A stretch of 64,000 nt of DNA from Streptococcus constellatus (GTDB taxonomy: Bacteria; Bacillota; Bacilli; Lactobacillales; Streptococcaceae): NCBI RefSeq assembly GCF_902167705.1, contig NZ_CABHMZ010000003.1, positions 151,773-215,772 of the forward strand. Direction: 5' to 3'. A program made the translations under genes and the position numbers. Positions within the stretch are counted from its first letter, which is position 1. The number at the start of each line of letters is the position of its first letter. Under the pieces are notes generated by a model. It ran no database searches. It was not told the DNA's origin and saw only the letters and a list, made by a program, of their open reading frames with translations. Shown here piece after piece: positions 25,830 to 36,371 of this stretch.

Positions 25830-28012
25830 TATTTAATCCTCTTTTCTAAGCGTTTTGCAAGTCTCGTTAAAAGAGTGATGATAATCAAGTAAAAGACTGC
25901 TAGGATAGCGTACATTTTGAAACTTTGGTAGTTACGAGCAATGATGATTTTCCCAGTTTGGAAAAGTTCGACAAGACCGATAGCAGAGACGATTGTAGTA
26001 TCTTTCAAAGCGATAACAAATTGATTGACGAAGTTTGGCAACATAATTTTTGTTGCTTGTGGCAAAATAATCTTTCTCATGGTTTTTGAGTAAGAAATAC
26101 CAAGGCTTCGGCTGGCTTCCATTTGTCCAACTGGAACAGCTTGAATCCCACCACGGACGATTTCTGCAATATAAGCGCCAGCATTGAGAGAAAGAGCAAT
26201 CGTACCAGCCACAAAATCGTTGATTGGACTTTGATGCCCTGTCATCGATTCGATGAAGTTAGGAATACCCCAGAAGATAAAGGCTGCGAGAATCATAAGC
26301 GGGATTCCACGAATAACATCCACGAAGAGTTCTGAAATGATGCGGAGTGCTTTGACGGGACTCACGCTAAACATTCCAAAGATAATTCCAATTACCATAG
26401 CAATAGCAAATGATAGAAGCGCAAGAGCAATGGTGATACCAAGTCCACTTAACAATTGTTTATAGTTGTTTTGGAGAAGCCCCCAAATGGTAGTTTCATC
26501 AACTGTACTGTCTGAAGAGCTGGTATTTGAGTTTGATTTCTTTAGATACTTATCAAGAATTTTTTGATATTGACCATTTTTCTTGATATTTGCTAAACCA
26601 TTATTAAACATTTGAATCAATTCAGGATTACTACCTTTTTTCACTGCAAAAGCAGTATCTCCGATAGGGGTTCCCTTGATTGGAGTTTTTAGTTTTTGAC
26701 CTTGGCTAATGGAGTATTTTACAACGGGTTCGTCGTCCATAACAGCATCCACAGAGCCAGAGTTTAAACTGTCATACATAGAAGAAGCGTCAGCGAATGT
26801 CTTGATTTTATAGCCATACTTGTTTTGATTTTCTGTTAAGAAGGTTTGCGAAGCAGTACCATTTTTAACTCCGACTGTTTTGCCTTTCAAGCCTTTGTAT
26901 GAAGTAATTGTGCTGGATTCTTTGACAGCAAGGATTGCATTGGCTGTATAGTATGGTTCTGAGAAATCAAAGGTCTCTTTACGAGCATCTGTCACAGACA
27001 TTCCTGCAATCATTCCATCAGCTTGTCCAGATTGTACAGCATTTAAAGCAGCATCAAAACCGGGATTTGTGATTTCAATTGTGAAACCTTGGTCTTTGGC
27101 AATGGCTTTTATCAAATCCATGTCAATCCCAGTATATTTGTTATTACTATCTTGAAAAACGAATGGTGCAAAGGAAGAGTCGCTTGCAATCATATATTTA
27201 GATTTTACTGGAGTTGCTTTTTGACCAGCAGGAGTAGTGGTTTCTGGAGTAGAACTAGTTGCTTTCGTCGTTGTAGAGCTTGTCCATTTTGTGATGATTT
27301 TGTCAAGAGAACCATCTTTTTTCATTTGAGCAAGTGCTTCGTTAAATTCTGTTATCAGATATTCATATTTGCTTCCTTTTTTTACACCAAAGGCAAAGCT
27401 ACCAACGGCTTCTCCTTTCATAGAGATTTTTAAGTTTTGCCCCTGCTTGATAGCATATTCGATAACCGGTTGGTCGTCCATGACTGCATTAACAGAGCCA
27501 GCAGAAAGGCTATTATACATCAAATCTCCTGTATCAAATGTTTTCAGATTGAATTTATATTTGTTTTTGATTTTTTCAAGGAAACGTTGGGCAGCAGTTC
27601 CGTTTTTAACTCCAACAGTTTTTCCTTTTAATTGCGAATAACTGCTGATTGTATTGGCTTTAGTCGTTGCAATGACAACTTTTGTATCATAATAAGTATC
27701 AGACATGGTGAAGACTTTTTCACGGTCTTTGGTTTTTGTCATCCCAGCCATAATAGCATCTGCTTGACCGGATTGAACGGCGTTAACGGCTGCATCAAAG
27801 CCAGGGAAGGTCATATTGATATCCCAACCTTTTAGTTCCGCAACTTTATTGATAATATCCACGTCAATACCTTTGTAAGTTTGATCGGAATCTTTAAATT
27901 CAAAAGGTGCGTAAGCTGTATCAGATACTATTTTGATTGTATCAGCATGAATAGTTGTTACAGCAAAGAGTGGTAGTAAAGCTAACAAAAAAGCTATAAT
28001 TTTTTTCTTCAT
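25829..28012 (-). CDS. glnP: Glutamine ABC transporter receptor-permease fusion (GlnP)
   Basis: A 727-residue fusion: signal sequence (residues 1-23), two tandem substrate-binding domains (~25-245 and ~270-490) joined by a Thr/Ser-rich linker, and a permease domain (~505-727) with the EAA loop [17 protein letters not shown]. Two receptor domains per chain, hence four per dimeric transporter, is the known GlnPQ layout of lactic acid bacteria. The two domains are clearly homologous ([16 protein letters not shown] in both) but diverged, so they may differ in ligand or affinity. Confidence 0.92.
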   Translation of the reverse strand: MKKKIIAFLLALLPLFAVTTIHADTIKIVSDTAYAPFEFKDSDQTYKGIDVDIINKVAELKGWDINMTFPGFDAAVNAVQSGQADAIMAGMTKTKDREKVFTMSDTYYDTKVVIATTKANTISSYSQLKGKTVGVKNGTAAQRFLEKIKNKYKFNLKTFDTGDLMYNSLSAGSVNAVMDDQPVIEYAIKQGQNLKISMKGEAVGSFAFGVKKGSKYEYLITEFNEALAQMKKDGSLDKIITKWTSSTTTKATSSTPETTTPAGQKATPVKSKYMIASDSSFAPFVFQDSNNKYTGIDMDLIKAIAKDQGFTIEITNPGFDAALNAVQSGQADGMIAGMSVTDARKETFDFSEPYYTANAILAVKESSTITSYKGLKGKTVGVKNGTASQTFLTENQNKYGYKIKTFADASSMYDSLNSGSVDAVMDDEPVVKYSISQGQKLKTPIKGTPIGDTAFAVKKGSNPELIQMFNNGLANIKKNGQYQKILDKYLKKSNSNTSSSDSTVDETTIWGLLQNNYKQLLSGLGITIALALLSFAIAMVIGIIFGMFSVSPVKALRIISELFVDVIRGIPLMILAAFIFWGIPNFIESMTGHQSPINDFVAGTIALSLNAGAYIAEIVRGGIQAVPVGQMEASRSLGISYSKTMRKIILPQATKIMLPNFVNQFVIALKDTTIVSAIGLVELFQTGKIIIARNYQSFKMYAILAVFYLIIITLLTRLAKRLEKRIK

Positions 28013-28040
28013 GAGTCTCTCCTTTAAAGAATATTTTTAA

Positions 28041-28069
28041 ATTATACCAAAAATATCTTCCAAAGGCAA
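28041..28069 (-). promoter_or_regulatory. Promoter of glnPQ
   Basis: TTGCCT (28069-28064), 17-bp spacer and an extended -10 TGG-TATAAT (TATAAT 28046-28041) on the minus strand. Confidence 0.75.
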
Positions 28070-28174
28070 ATATTTCGTATTTTTATGTTAGATTTTATAA
28101 CATACAATTAAAAATTATTTTATATTTTCGTAAAATAAATATGATATAATAATAAAAAATAGAAAGGAAATTTT

Positions 28175-29134
28175 ATGTTTAAATCTCGTATGCTTGATAA
28201 TGTGGAACAGTCCCGTTACATTCCGTCTATTTGGTTGGCAGTTATCCTCTCGATTGTTTTTGTTTATGGAGGTGAAATTGTCGGCGGGCTTGCACTGGTT
28301 CCAATTTCGATACTGCTTGGTCTTGTGCTTGGTCTTGTTCATTCTGGGACAGGCTTTGTAATGATACAAGAACTGATATCGCATTATATGATTTTCATCC
28401 AACTCTTCCTCTTTTCCTTTATTTCTTTGGCTCTCTTTCTTTGGGTGAAATGCGTTGAAAAAAGACCTTTTTCAAGTCTTGGTTTTTTTAAGGAAAATTG
28501 GTTTAAAGAACTAGCAAAAGGTTTTTTGATTGGAGGGGCACAGTTTTCTCTCATAGTTGTCTTACTTTTGGTGACAGGTGTAGGTAGGTTAGAACTCAAC
28601 TATCTTAGTTTGGAGCCCTTTCTCTTTATTATCGCCTTGATTCCGTTTTGGATTTTACAAGGAGGAACAGAAGAATTGGTGACGCGTGGCTGGCTATTTC
28701 CTACAGTTACTGCCAAGTCAAATATTTTGGTCGGTATTTTAATCTCTGCTAGTCTATTTGGTGCTCTCCATTTATTAAATCCTGGAGTGACGCTTCTTTC
28801 AATTGTCAACATTATTCTTGATGGTATTTTTGCTTGTTTTTATATGCTAAAAGCGGACAATATGTGGGGTCTGGCTGGTATTCACGGTGCTTGGAATTTT
28901 GTTCAAGGTAACATTTATGGTATTCAGGTCAGTGGTCAGGGAGCAGAAGCTTCTGTCTTTGCCTACAATACGAAATCCAGCGTAGATTGGCTTTCGGGTG
29001 GGGCTTTTGGCGCAGAAGGTTCTATTTTCACCAGTCTGGTGTTAATTCTCAGCATTGCTTATTTATATTGGACTCTTAAAAAAGAAGAAAAATTGCCAGC
29101 AGCATTGCAATTTAGAAAATCAAATCTCACTTAG
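28175..29134 (+). CDS. CPBP-family intramembrane glutamic protease-like protein
   Basis: A 319-residue membrane protein with about eight helices and the CPBP (Abi) motifs: EELVTRG (E166, E167, R171), FGALHLL and HGAWNFVQG. These carry the glutamates and histidines of the Rce1-like active site. Streptococcal members have been linked to bacteriocin immunity or pheromone processing, but no peptide gene lies nearby. It is transcribed divergently from glnPQ. Confidence 0.8.
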   Translation: MFKSRMLDNVEQSRYIPSIWLAVILSIVFVYGGEIVGGLALVPISILLGLVLGLVHSGTGFVMIQELISHYMIFIQLFLFSFISLALFLWVKCVEKRPFSSLGFFKENWFKELAKGFLIGGAQFSLIVVLLLVTGVGRLELNYLSLEPFLFIIALIPFWILQGGTEELVTRGWLFPTVTAKSNILVGILISASLFGALHLLNPGVTLLSIVNIILDGIFACFYMLKADNMWGLAGIHGAWNFVQGNIYGIQVSGQGAEASVFAYNTKSSVDWLSGGAFGAEGSIFTSLVLILSIAYLYWTLKKEEKLPAALQFRKSNLT

Positions 29135-29224
29135 TTTTACTAGGTGAGATTCTTTATATCCTAAGTCAGTGATATTTTAAGAATTGTGATAAAATAAGAG
29201 AAGATTGTATAGAGGAAAAGAATA

Positions 29225-31213
29225 ATGATAAATAGAATTACGGACAATAAATTTAAATTAGTTTCCAAGTATGAGCCTTCAGGAGATCAACCACAGGCGA
29301 TTGAGCAATTAGTGGATAATATAGAGGGTGGTGAGAAAGCTCAGATTCTCATGGGAGCGACAGGAACTGGGAAGACCTATACTATGAGTCAGGTCATTCA
29401 AAAGGTCAATAAACCGACCCTAGTCATCGCTCATAATAAAACCCTGGCTGGTCAGCTCTATGGCGAGTTTAAGGAGTTTTTTCCTGACAATGCGGTTGAA
29501 TACTTTGTGTCTTACTATGACTATTACCAACCAGAAGCCTATGTGCCTTCCAGTGATACCTATATTGAGAAGGACAGCTCGGTCAACGATGAGATTGATA
29601 AACTTCGTCACTCAGCAACCTCGGCTCTTCTGGAGCGCAACGATGTGATTGTAGTGGCGTCAGTCAGCTGCATTTATGGTCTGGGGTCACCTAAGGAATA
29701 TTCTGATAGCGTGGTCAGTCTGCGACCTGGTTTGGAGATTTCGCGGGATCAACTTCTCAATGATTTGGTTGATATTCAATTTGAGCGCAATGATATTGAC
29801 TTTCAGCGGGGAAAATTTCGTGTGCGTGGCGATGTTGTGGAAATCTTCCCAGCTTCTCGCGATGAACATGCTTTTCGGGTGGAATTTTTCGGGGATGAAA
29901 TTGACCGTATTCGAGAAGTAGAAGCATTGACCGGTCAAGTGTTGGGCGAAGTAGACCATTTAGCCATTTTTCCTGCCACTCACTTTATGACCAATGACGA
30001 AAATATGGAAATTGCCATTGGTAAGATTCAAGCGGAATTAGAAGATCAGCTAGCCTTTTTTGAAAGGGAAGGGAAGCTTTTAGAAGCTCAGCGTTTGAAA
30101 CAAAGAACCGACTATGATATTGAAATGTTGCGGGAGATGGGCTACACGAATGGTGTAGAAAATTATTCTCGCCACATGGACGGACGGAGCGAAGGTGAGC
30201 CTCCTTACACTTTACTGGATTTCTTTCCAGATGATTTTTTGATTATGATTGACGAAAGTCACATGACTATGGGGCAGATTAAGGGGATGTATAATGGTGA
30301 CCGTTCACGGAAGGAAATGTTGGTCAATTACGGCTTCCGTCTGCCATCAGCTTTGGACAATCGTCCGCTACGTCGGGAAGAGTTTGAAAGTCATGTCCAC
30401 CAGATTGTCTATGTATCTGCGACACCGGGAGACTATGAGCGGGAGCAAACGGATACGGTGATTGAGCAAATTATTCGACCAACTGGTCTGTTGGATCCAG
30501 AAGTCGAAGTGCGTCCGACGATGGGACAAATAGATGATCTTTTAGGCGAAATCAACGCACGTGCTGAAAAGAATGAGCGGACCTTTATCACGACTTTAAC
30601 CAAGAAAATGGCGGAGGATTTGACCGACTACTTCAAGGAAATGGGTGTCAAGGTCAAGTATATGCACTCAGATATCAAGACTCTAGAGCGGACAGAAATT
30701 ATTCGAGATCTGCGGCTGGGTATCTTTGATGTTTTAGTCGGAATCAACTTGCTGCGTGAGGGAATTGATGTGCCAGAGGTTAGTCTGGTTGCCATTCTTG
30801 ATGCAGATAAGGAAGGCTTCCTCCGCAATGAGCGTGGTTTGATCCAGACCATTGGTCGGGCTGCCCGTAACAGCGAAGGACACGTCATCATGTATGCTGA
30901 TACTGTTACTGAGTCTATGCAAAAGGCTATGGACGAGACTGCCCGCCGTCGTCAGATTCAAATGGCTTATAACGAAGAACATGGTATTGTACCGCAAACA
31001 ATCCAGAAAGAAATCCGCGATCTAATCAGCGTGACAAAAGCTGTTTTACCAGATAAGGAAGAAGTGGTAGATATTGAAAGCCTCAATAAACAAGAGCGTA
31101 AGAATATGATTAAGAAATTAGAAGGTCAAATGCAAGAAGCTGCTGGTCTTCTGGACTTCGAACTCGCCGCTCAAATTCGGGATATGATTTTGGAGATTAA
31201 GGCGGTGGATTAG
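29225..31213 (+). CDS. uvrB: Excinuclease ABC subunit B
   Basis: A 662-residue UvrB, the damage-verification helicase of nucleotide excision repair. Walker A is GATGTGKT, the beta-hairpin [12 protein letters not shown] is intact, as are the helicase motifs ending in QTIGRAARN; the C-terminal UVR domain that contacts UvrC lies in the last ~35 residues. Third-position G+C is higher here than in the A+T-rich genes before it. Monocistronic with a short gap to the next gene. Confidence 0.97.
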   Translation: MINRITDNKFKLVSKYEPSGDQPQAIEQLVDNIEGGEKAQILMGATGTGKTYTMSQVIQKVNKPTLVIAHNKTLAGQLYGEFKEFFPDNAVEYFVSYYDYYQPEAYVPSSDTYIEKDSSVNDEIDKLRHSATSALLERNDVIVVASVSCIYGLGSPKEYSDSVVSLRPGLEISRDQLLNDLVDIQFERNDIDFQRGKFRVRGDVVEIFPASRDEHAFRVEFFGDEIDRIREVEALTGQVLGEVDHLAIFPATHFMTNDENMEIAIGKIQAELEDQLAFFEREGKLLEAQRLKQRTDYDIEMLREMGYTNGVENYSRHMDGRSEGEPPYTLLDFFPDDFLIMIDESHMTMGQIKGMYNGDRSRKEMLVNYGFRLPSALDNRPLRREEFESHVHQIVYVSATPGDYEREQTDTVIEQIIRPTGLLDPEVEVRPTMGQIDDLLGEINARAEKNERTFITTLTKKMAEDLTDYFKEMGVKVKYMHSDIKTLERTEIIRDLRLGIFDVLVGINLLREGIDVPEVSLVAILDADKEGFLRNERGLIQTIGRAARNSEGHVIMYADTVTESMQKAMDETARRRQIQMAYNEEHGIVPQTIQKEIRDLISVTKAVLPDKEEVVDIESLNKQERKNMIKKLEGQMQEAAGLLDFELAAQIRDMILEIKAVD

Positions 31214-31243
31214 AAAGACAAACAAATCAAGAAGGGAAGAAGA

Positions 31244-31795
31244 ATGCGTTACACACTCTTACTCCGCGGCATCAATGTCGGCGGGAAAAACAAGGTTGAC
31301 ATGTCAGACCTGAAGGCTGATTTGGCGGAGCTGGGTTTTGAAAATCTTGTCTCCTACATCAACAGCGGCAATCTCTTTTTTGACAGCAGTGAGCGGGAGG
31401 GGGAGATTGGCGAGCGACTGACAGCTTATTTCAGGCGATCCTATGACTTTCCAATCCCCTTTGTCTTGATTAGCTCTGCTATTCTTCAAGAAGAAATGGC
31501 AAAACTGCCTGCTTGGTGGCGGGATGAAGCAGCCTATCGGCGCGATGTCCTTTTTTACCTGCCGGAAGCCAATCGCGAGCAGATAGAGGCAGAGGCAGGG
31601 CGCTGGGCAAATGACAAGGAGCTGCTGCATTTTGGTCAGACAGCCTTCTTTTATAGAAATAGCGACCAGGCTGACTACCTCAAGTCCAACTACCACAAAA
31701 AGCTGCTTAAATCCAGCTTTTACAAGTCTTTGACTATTCGAAATGGGAAAACCTTTCAGAAGATTTTGGAGTTGGCAGATGCGATTCAAAGATGA
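31244..31795 (+). CDS. DUF1697 family protein
   Basis: A 183-residue protein opening MRYTLLLRGINVGGKNKVDM, the defining start of the DUF1697 family, with the NSGNLFF segment next. Function is unknown. It lies 30 bp behind uvrB and may be co-transcribed. Its codon use is rich in CTG, GCC and ATC compared with the following ABC genes, suggesting separate recombination histories. Confidence 0.82.
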   Translation: MRYTLLLRGINVGGKNKVDMSDLKADLAELGFENLVSYINSGNLFFDSSEREGEIGERLTAYFRRSYDFPIPFVLISSAILQEEMAKLPAWWRDEAAYRRDVLFYLPEANREQIEAEAGRWANDKELLHFGQTAFFYRNSDQADYLKSNYHKKLLKSSFYKSLTIRNGKTFQKILELADAIQR

Positions 31796-31856
31796 ATAGT
31801 TGATTGATTTTTATTCCTTACTCAATAAAAATCAAAATCAGACTAGGAGGTAAACA

Positions 31857-31931
31857 GTGCGTGCCATCATTTCGATTTTAGAATGTATCAATTATTTTAA
31901 CTTATATATATTTGTAAAAAGTAGAAGATAG
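31857..31931 (+). other. Possible 24-codon ORF with a strong ribosome site
   Basis: AGGAGGTAAACA precedes GTG at 31857, which opens a 24-residue peptide (MRAIISILECINYF...). The ribosome site is near-ideal, but the ORF is short and of unknown relatedness. It may be a small peptide gene or the 5' stump of a lost gene. The rest of the 190-bp gap holds the promoter and palindrome of the next ABC operon. Confidence 0.3.
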
Positions 31932-31948
31932 CTTCTTGCTTTTGGTAG

Positions 31949-31968
31949 TATGATCTGAAAATTTTCAG
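31949..31968 (+). promoter_or_regulatory. -10 element and 14-bp palindrome before an ABC operon
   Basis: TATGAT (31949-31954) runs straight into the perfect palindrome CTGAAAATTTTCAG (31955-31968), a few bases before the AAGGAG ribosome site. A symmetric site over the transcription start is expected for a repressor operator. AATTTTCAG is also half of the CodY consensus, but the other half matches poorly. Confidence 0.5.
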
Positions 31969-31984
31969 TAGATAAGGAGAATTT

Positions 31985-32728
31985 ATGATTGAGTTTAAAG
32001 ATGTTACAAAAGTGTACGATGACAAGATAGCGTTGAATCATCTGAATTTAACGCTTCAAAGTGGAGAAATTGTAGGCTTAATTGGACACAATGGTGCTGG
32101 AAAATCAACAACGATTAAATCATTGGTTAGTGTGATTAATCCAACGAATGGTCAAATTTATGTGGACGGAAAGGAATTAGCAGCCAATCGGTTGGAAATA
32201 AAGAAAAAAATTGGTTATGTATCGGATTCGCCAGATTTATTTTTACGTCTGACAGCAAATGAATTCTGGGAATTGGTCGGAACTTCTTATGATATGAGTC
32301 CTTCAGATTATGAGAGTTGTCTGTCTGACTTACTGGAATTATTTGATTTTACAGCTCATCGCTATGAAGTCATTGAATCATTTTCGCATGGAATGCGACA
32401 AAAAGTATTTGTCATTGCTGCTCTTTTATCTGACCCTGATATCTGGGTATTAGATGAACCTCTAACTGGCCTGGATCCGCAGGCTGCTTTTGACCTTAAA
32501 CAAATGATGCGAGAGCATGCAGATAAAGGAAATACTGTTTTGTTTTCCACACATGTTTTAGAAGTAGCAGAGCAGTTGTGTGACCGTATTGCCATTCTCA
32601 AAAAAGGGGAACTGCTATTTTACGGTACGATTGAGGAATTGAAAGGTCAACATCCTGAAAAATCCTTAGAAAGTATTTACCTCAGTTTGGCTGGTCGTAG
32701 AGAAGAGGTGAGTTCTGATGCGTCTTAA
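31985..32728 (+). CDS. ABC transporter ATPase
   Basis: A 247-residue ATPase of the drug/exporter type. Walker A is GHNGAGKST, Walker B IWVLDEPLTGLDP, and the signature is the variant FSHGMRQK. It overlaps the permease gene by 11 bp. Together they form an ABC-2-like system; nothing in sequence defines the substrate. Confidence 0.85.
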   Translation: MIEFKDVTKVYDDKIALNHLNLTLQSGEIVGLIGHNGAGKSTTIKSLVSVINPTNGQIYVDGKELAANRLEIKKKIGYVSDSPDLFLRLTANEFWELVGTSYDMSPSDYESCLSDLLELFDFTAHRYEVIESFSHGMRQKVFVIAALLSDPDIWVLDEPLTGLDPQAAFDLKQMMREHADKGNTVLFSTHVLEVAEQLCDRIAILKKGELLFYGTIEELKGQHPEKSLESIYLSLAGRREEVSSDAS

Positions 32729-34358
32729 AGCGATTCGCTCTCTCATTCATGCAAATATCATATATACGACGCAATCAACTAGGCTTGCTAGTTATCGTAA
32801 AAAGCAGCAAAAAAATCCACAGAAAAAAGGAAATGTTGCTAGAAATCTAGTGATGAACTATCTCTATGCTGGAATTTTGTATGCTTGTATATTTGGTGTA
32901 CAGGGTGCTTTTTTACCACTTGCTCAGAATCCAGGCTTATTTTCAAATTTTGTCAGCGTCTTTTATCTATTCATCTTTGCACAAGGATTTCTTTCTTTTT
33001 ACAATGTCTTTTATGAAAGTAAAGACTTGCAAGCTTACCGGCCTTATGCCTTTAGTGAGAGCGAAATTATGGTTGGGAAAGGATTTTCTGTTCTTTTAAC
33101 TACTTTAATGGGAGTTTTTCCGATTGTTATTTATTTCATTAGCTTGCAAATGCAATCGGGTCAACCAATCTGGCTTGCAATCCCTATTTTGCTAATTTCG
33201 TTAGGGGTTTTATTTTCAACGCTAATTTTCCTTCTTTTGGTTGGTGTTCATTTTATTACGAAAACGGCTATTTTTAGGAAATACAAAAAGCTTGCCTCTA
33301 ATATTTTATTGGCTCTTGCTACAATAATGGCTTTTGGTGCGATTTTATTAGTGAATTTGCAAAATAACTCTAACGTTAAAAACGCAATATTGCAGGATCA
33401 ACCTGCTTATTTTCCACCGATAACGATTTTTCATACTTTCAGTATGCAACCTTTTGCTTTGAATTCCTTGCTTGGAATGGGCGCTTGGATAGTCGTAGCT
33501 TTATTTTTATTCATTATTGTTAAGCAAAAGGTTTTACCAGAATTTTATGAAGCAGCACTGACGACAACCGCGGTGGTTAATAGACAAAAACGAACGAAAA
33601 TTTTCAAGGTGAATGGACTTAGAAACTTTCCGCAGTTTGTGTGGCGTTATCAATTAAATCTAATTAGTGATGGCTCCGTCTTATTACAAACTCTTTTGAT
33701 GTCTAGTGTGTTACCTTACTTTATTTTAATTCCAATGACTGCTGGTTTTTTGCAATATCGAGAGACTATTTCTCCTTATCTAACGACTAAATTCGCTTTT
33801 CCTTTGATGTTGATAGCAACATTTGTGGCAAGCTTAAATACGGGTGGCGCAAATTTAACAGGAATTGGCATCTCACTCGAACGTGAAAATTATGATTATT
33901 TGAAAGTATTGCCCTTTGACATGGCGCGTTATCTTAAACTCAAGTTTTGGAATTTATTTGTCATTCAATCCATTTTTCCATTCATTTTGTTAGCAATCTT
34001 TTCCTTTGTGGTTGGTGTACAACCTGTTGCTATTTTATTGATGCTAATCGCTTGGTTATTGACTTGTCTAGCTTGGAGTGCTTGGGGATATCATCGTGAT
34101 AAACGCTTGCTAGTGACCAATTGGTCGAATGTGACGGAATTATTTAATCGCGAAAATAATTCACTAAAGATGATTTTGGGCATTGTTGCTATGATTATTT
34201 ACATAATCATTATTGCAGTGAGCGCTTATTTCATTTTGCTATCACCAGATTTAGTGGGCTATTTGTTAGCGGGTGTTTTTCTGATTGCTCTGGCAATGAT
34301 GGCATTTTTATTGACAAATCATTATTTGAAAAAAGTTCAAGCTGAAGTGGAAAATTAG
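32718..34358 (+). CDS. ABC transporter permease with about twelve membrane helices
   Basis: A 546-residue integral membrane protein that starts with a basic cytoplasmic stretch and then has roughly twelve hydrophobic segments. It is larger than a usual ABC-2 permease and so probably works as a full membrane domain or an elongated subunit. No signal or catalytic motif is seen. The ATPase upstream overlaps it, so they are coupled. I do not recognise the substrate. Confidence 0.78.
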   Translation: MRLKAIRSLIHANIIYTTQSTRLASYRKKQQKNPQKKGNVARNLVMNYLYAGILYACIFGVQGAFLPLAQNPGLFSNFVSVFYLFIFAQGFLSFYNVFYESKDLQAYRPYAFSESEIMVGKGFSVLLTTLMGVFPIVIYFISLQMQSGQPIWLAIPILLISLGVLFSTLIFLLLVGVHFITKTAIFRKYKKLASNILLALATIMAFGAILLVNLQNNSNVKNAILQDQPAYFPPITIFHTFSMQPFALNSLLGMGAWIVVALFLFIIVKQKVLPEFYEAALTTTAVVNRQKRTKIFKVNGLRNFPQFVWRYQLNLISDGSVLLQTLLMSSVLPYFILIPMTAGFLQYRETISPYLTTKFAFPLMLIATFVASLNTGGANLTGIGISLERENYDYLKVLPFDMARYLKLKFWNLFVIQSIFPFILLAIFSFVVGVQPVAILLMLIAWLLTCLAWSAWGYHRDKRLLVTNWSNVTELFNRENNSLKMILGIVAMIIYIIIIAVSAYFILLSPDLVGYLLAGVFLIALAMMAFLLTNHYLKKVQAEVEN

Positions 34359-34469
34359 GCTGAAAGTTTTTGAATACTTACTATGTTTTTATTGCTTAGC
34401 AAAAATATATTGATAAGAGTCTATAAATTTTGGTGTGAACTTTGAAACATCTATATACTAAATTTATGC

Positions 34470-34475
34470 TATAAT
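34470..34475 (+). promoter_or_regulatory. Extended -10 directly before hemW (leaderless start)
   Basis: TGC-TATAAT (TATAAT at 34470-34475) ends 7 bases before the hemW ATG at 34483. With normal spacing transcription would begin at or next to the A of the ATG, and no ribosome site is present upstream. Confidence 0.5.
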
Positions 34476-34482
34476 AAATACT

Positions 34483-35613
34483 ATGCACACCAAACCAACT
34501 TCTGCTTATGTACACATTCCGTTTTGTACTCAAATTTGTTATTATTGTGACTTTTCCAAAGTTTTTATCAAAAACCAACCTGTCGATGCTTATTTGGTGC
34601 ATTTGATTCAGGAGTATAGGTCTTATGATATAAAAAATCTGCGAACGCTCTATATTGGCGGTGGGACGCCGACGGCACTTTCAGCGCAGCAGCTGGAGTT
34701 TTTGCTAGCAGAACTGACGAAAAGTTTGGATTTATCATGTTTAGAAGAGCTAACGATTGAGGCCAATCCAGGTGATTTGGATCCAGATAAGATTGCTGTT
34801 TTAAAAGATTCGGCTGTTAACCGAGTGTCTTTGGGTGTCCAAACGTTTGACGATCGCATGCTCAAGCAAATTGGGCGCAGCCATTTAGAGAAAGATATTT
34901 ATGAAAATATCACCAATCTGAAGCAAGCTGGTTTTGATAATATTTCCATCGACCTGATCTACGCCCTGCCCAAGCAGACCATGGACAATGTGCGGGAAAA
35001 TGTGGCCAAGGCTATTGCACTAGACATCCCTCACATGAGTCTTTACAGCTTAATTTTAGAGAATCACACGATCTTTATGAACCGAATGCGGCGAGGAAAG
35101 CTGCCTTTACCGAAAGAAGACTTGGAAGCAGAGATGTTTGAGTATATCATTGAGGAGTTGGAAAAGGCTGGTTTTGAACACTATGAAATTTCCAACTTTT
35201 CCAAGCCAGGCTTTGAGAGTCGACACAATCTCATGTACTGGGATAATGCAGAATACTTTGGTATTGGGGCTGGAGCTTCTGGCTATGTTAACGGGGTTCG
35301 TTATAAGAATCATGGACCGATTCGTCATTATTTAGAGGCGGTTGAAAAAGGCAATGCGCGTGTGAATGAAGAACATCTGAGTAAGCAAGAGATGATGGAA
35401 GAAGAAATGTTTCTAGGCTTGCGTAAGAAGTCAGGTGTTTCTAAAAAGCGTTTTGAAGGAAAATTTGGTATTTCTTTTGATCAGCAGTATGGTCATGTAG
35501 TAACAGAATTGACTGAGCAAGGACTCTTAGTTCCTGATAAAGAAATCGTCCGTATGACTAAAAAGGGCCTTTTTTTAGGTGATACGGTCGCAGAGAAATT
35601 TATATTGGGGTAA
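34483..35613 (+). CDS. hemW: Radical SAM protein HemW
   Basis: A 376-residue HemN-like radical SAM protein. The cluster cysteines C15, C19 and C22 lie in VHIPFCTQICYYCDF, followed by the GGGTPTAL SAM loop. HemW proteins act in haem trafficking rather than as coproporphyrinogen oxidases, and many haem-less streptococci keep the gene. It is followed after 3 bp by a thioesterase gene. The start is secure because the conserved SAYVHIPFC follows within seven residues. Confidence 0.9.
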   Translation: MHTKPTSAYVHIPFCTQICYYCDFSKVFIKNQPVDAYLVHLIQEYRSYDIKNLRTLYIGGGTPTALSAQQLEFLLAELTKSLDLSCLEELTIEANPGDLDPDKIAVLKDSAVNRVSLGVQTFDDRMLKQIGRSHLEKDIYENITNLKQAGFDNISIDLIYALPKQTMDNVRENVAKAIALDIPHMSLYSLILENHTIFMNRMRRGKLPLPKEDLEAEMFEYIIEELEKAGFEHYEISNFSKPGFESRHNLMYWDNAEYFGIGAGASGYVNGVRYKNHGPIRHYLEAVEKGNARVNEEHLSKQEMMEEEMFLGLRKKSGVSKKRFEGKFGISFDQQYGHVVTELTEQGLLVPDKEIVRMTKKGLFLGDTVAEKFILG

Positions 35614-35616
35614 ATC

Positions 35617-36360
35617 ATGGGTTTAACTTATCAAATGAAAATGAAAATTCCTTTTGATATGGCAGACATGAACGGTCACATCAAGCTACCTGATGTTATC
35701 CTGCTGTCCTTGCAGGCGTCAGGCATGCAGTCTATCGAGCTGGGCATCAGCGACAAGGACATGCTGGAGCAGTATAATCTGGTCTGGATTATCACTGACT
35801 ATGATATCGATGTCATCCGCCTACCTCGTTTTGCTGAGGAGATCACCATTGAGACAGAAGCCCTGACCTACAATCGGCTTTTCTGTTATCGCCGCTTTAG
35901 CATTTTTGATGAGGCAGGTCAGGATCTGATCCAGATGATGGGGACCTTTGTCCTCATGGATCGGGACAGTCGTAAGGTTCATGCCGTTGAGCCGGAGATT
36001 GTGGCTCCGTACCAGTCAGATTTTTCCAAAAAAATGCTGCGCGGTCCCAAGTACTCAGCCCTGGAAGAGCCGGTTTCCAAGGACTATCATGTCCGCTTTT
36101 ACGATCTGGATATGAATGGCCATGTCAATAACAGCAAGTATTTGGACTGGATTTTTGAGGTTATGGGTGCTGATTTTCTTATGAAACACATTCCTAAAAA
36201 AATTCATCTTAAGTATGTCAAGGAAGTACGACCTGGCGGGCAAATTACTTCTAGCTATGATTTGGAAGATTTAGAGAGCAATCATCAGATTTCTAGCGAC
36301 GGTGATGTCAATGCACAGGCGATGATTACTTGGCAAGAAATTTCACAAGAGAAACAATAG
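35617..36360 (+). CDS. Acyl-ACP thioesterase
   Basis: A 247-residue double hot-dog thioesterase of the FatA/FatB-like bacterial family. The second half carries [20 protein letters not shown], the N-x-H-containing active segment. It hydrolyses acyl-ACP to free fatty acid. It lies in a hemW-thioesterase-HAD run with tight spacing. Codon use (CTG, ATC, GCC) is markedly richer in G+C than the adjoining genes. Confidence 0.85.
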   Translation: MGLTYQMKMKIPFDMADMNGHIKLPDVILLSLQASGMQSIELGISDKDMLEQYNLVWIITDYDIDVIRLPRFAEEITIETEALTYNRLFCYRRFSIFDEAGQDLIQMMGTFVLMDRDSRKVHAVEPEIVAPYQSDFSKKMLRGPKYSALEEPVSKDYHVRFYDLDMNGHVNNSKYLDWIFEVMGADFLMKHIPKKIHLKYVKEVRPGGQITSSYDLEDLESNHQISSDGDVNAQAMITWQEISQEKQ

Positions 36361-36371
36361 AAAAGAGAAGT

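Noticed and set aside
31955..31975. CodY box
   Set aside because: One half-site fits, but the other has several mismatches; reported only as a palindrome.
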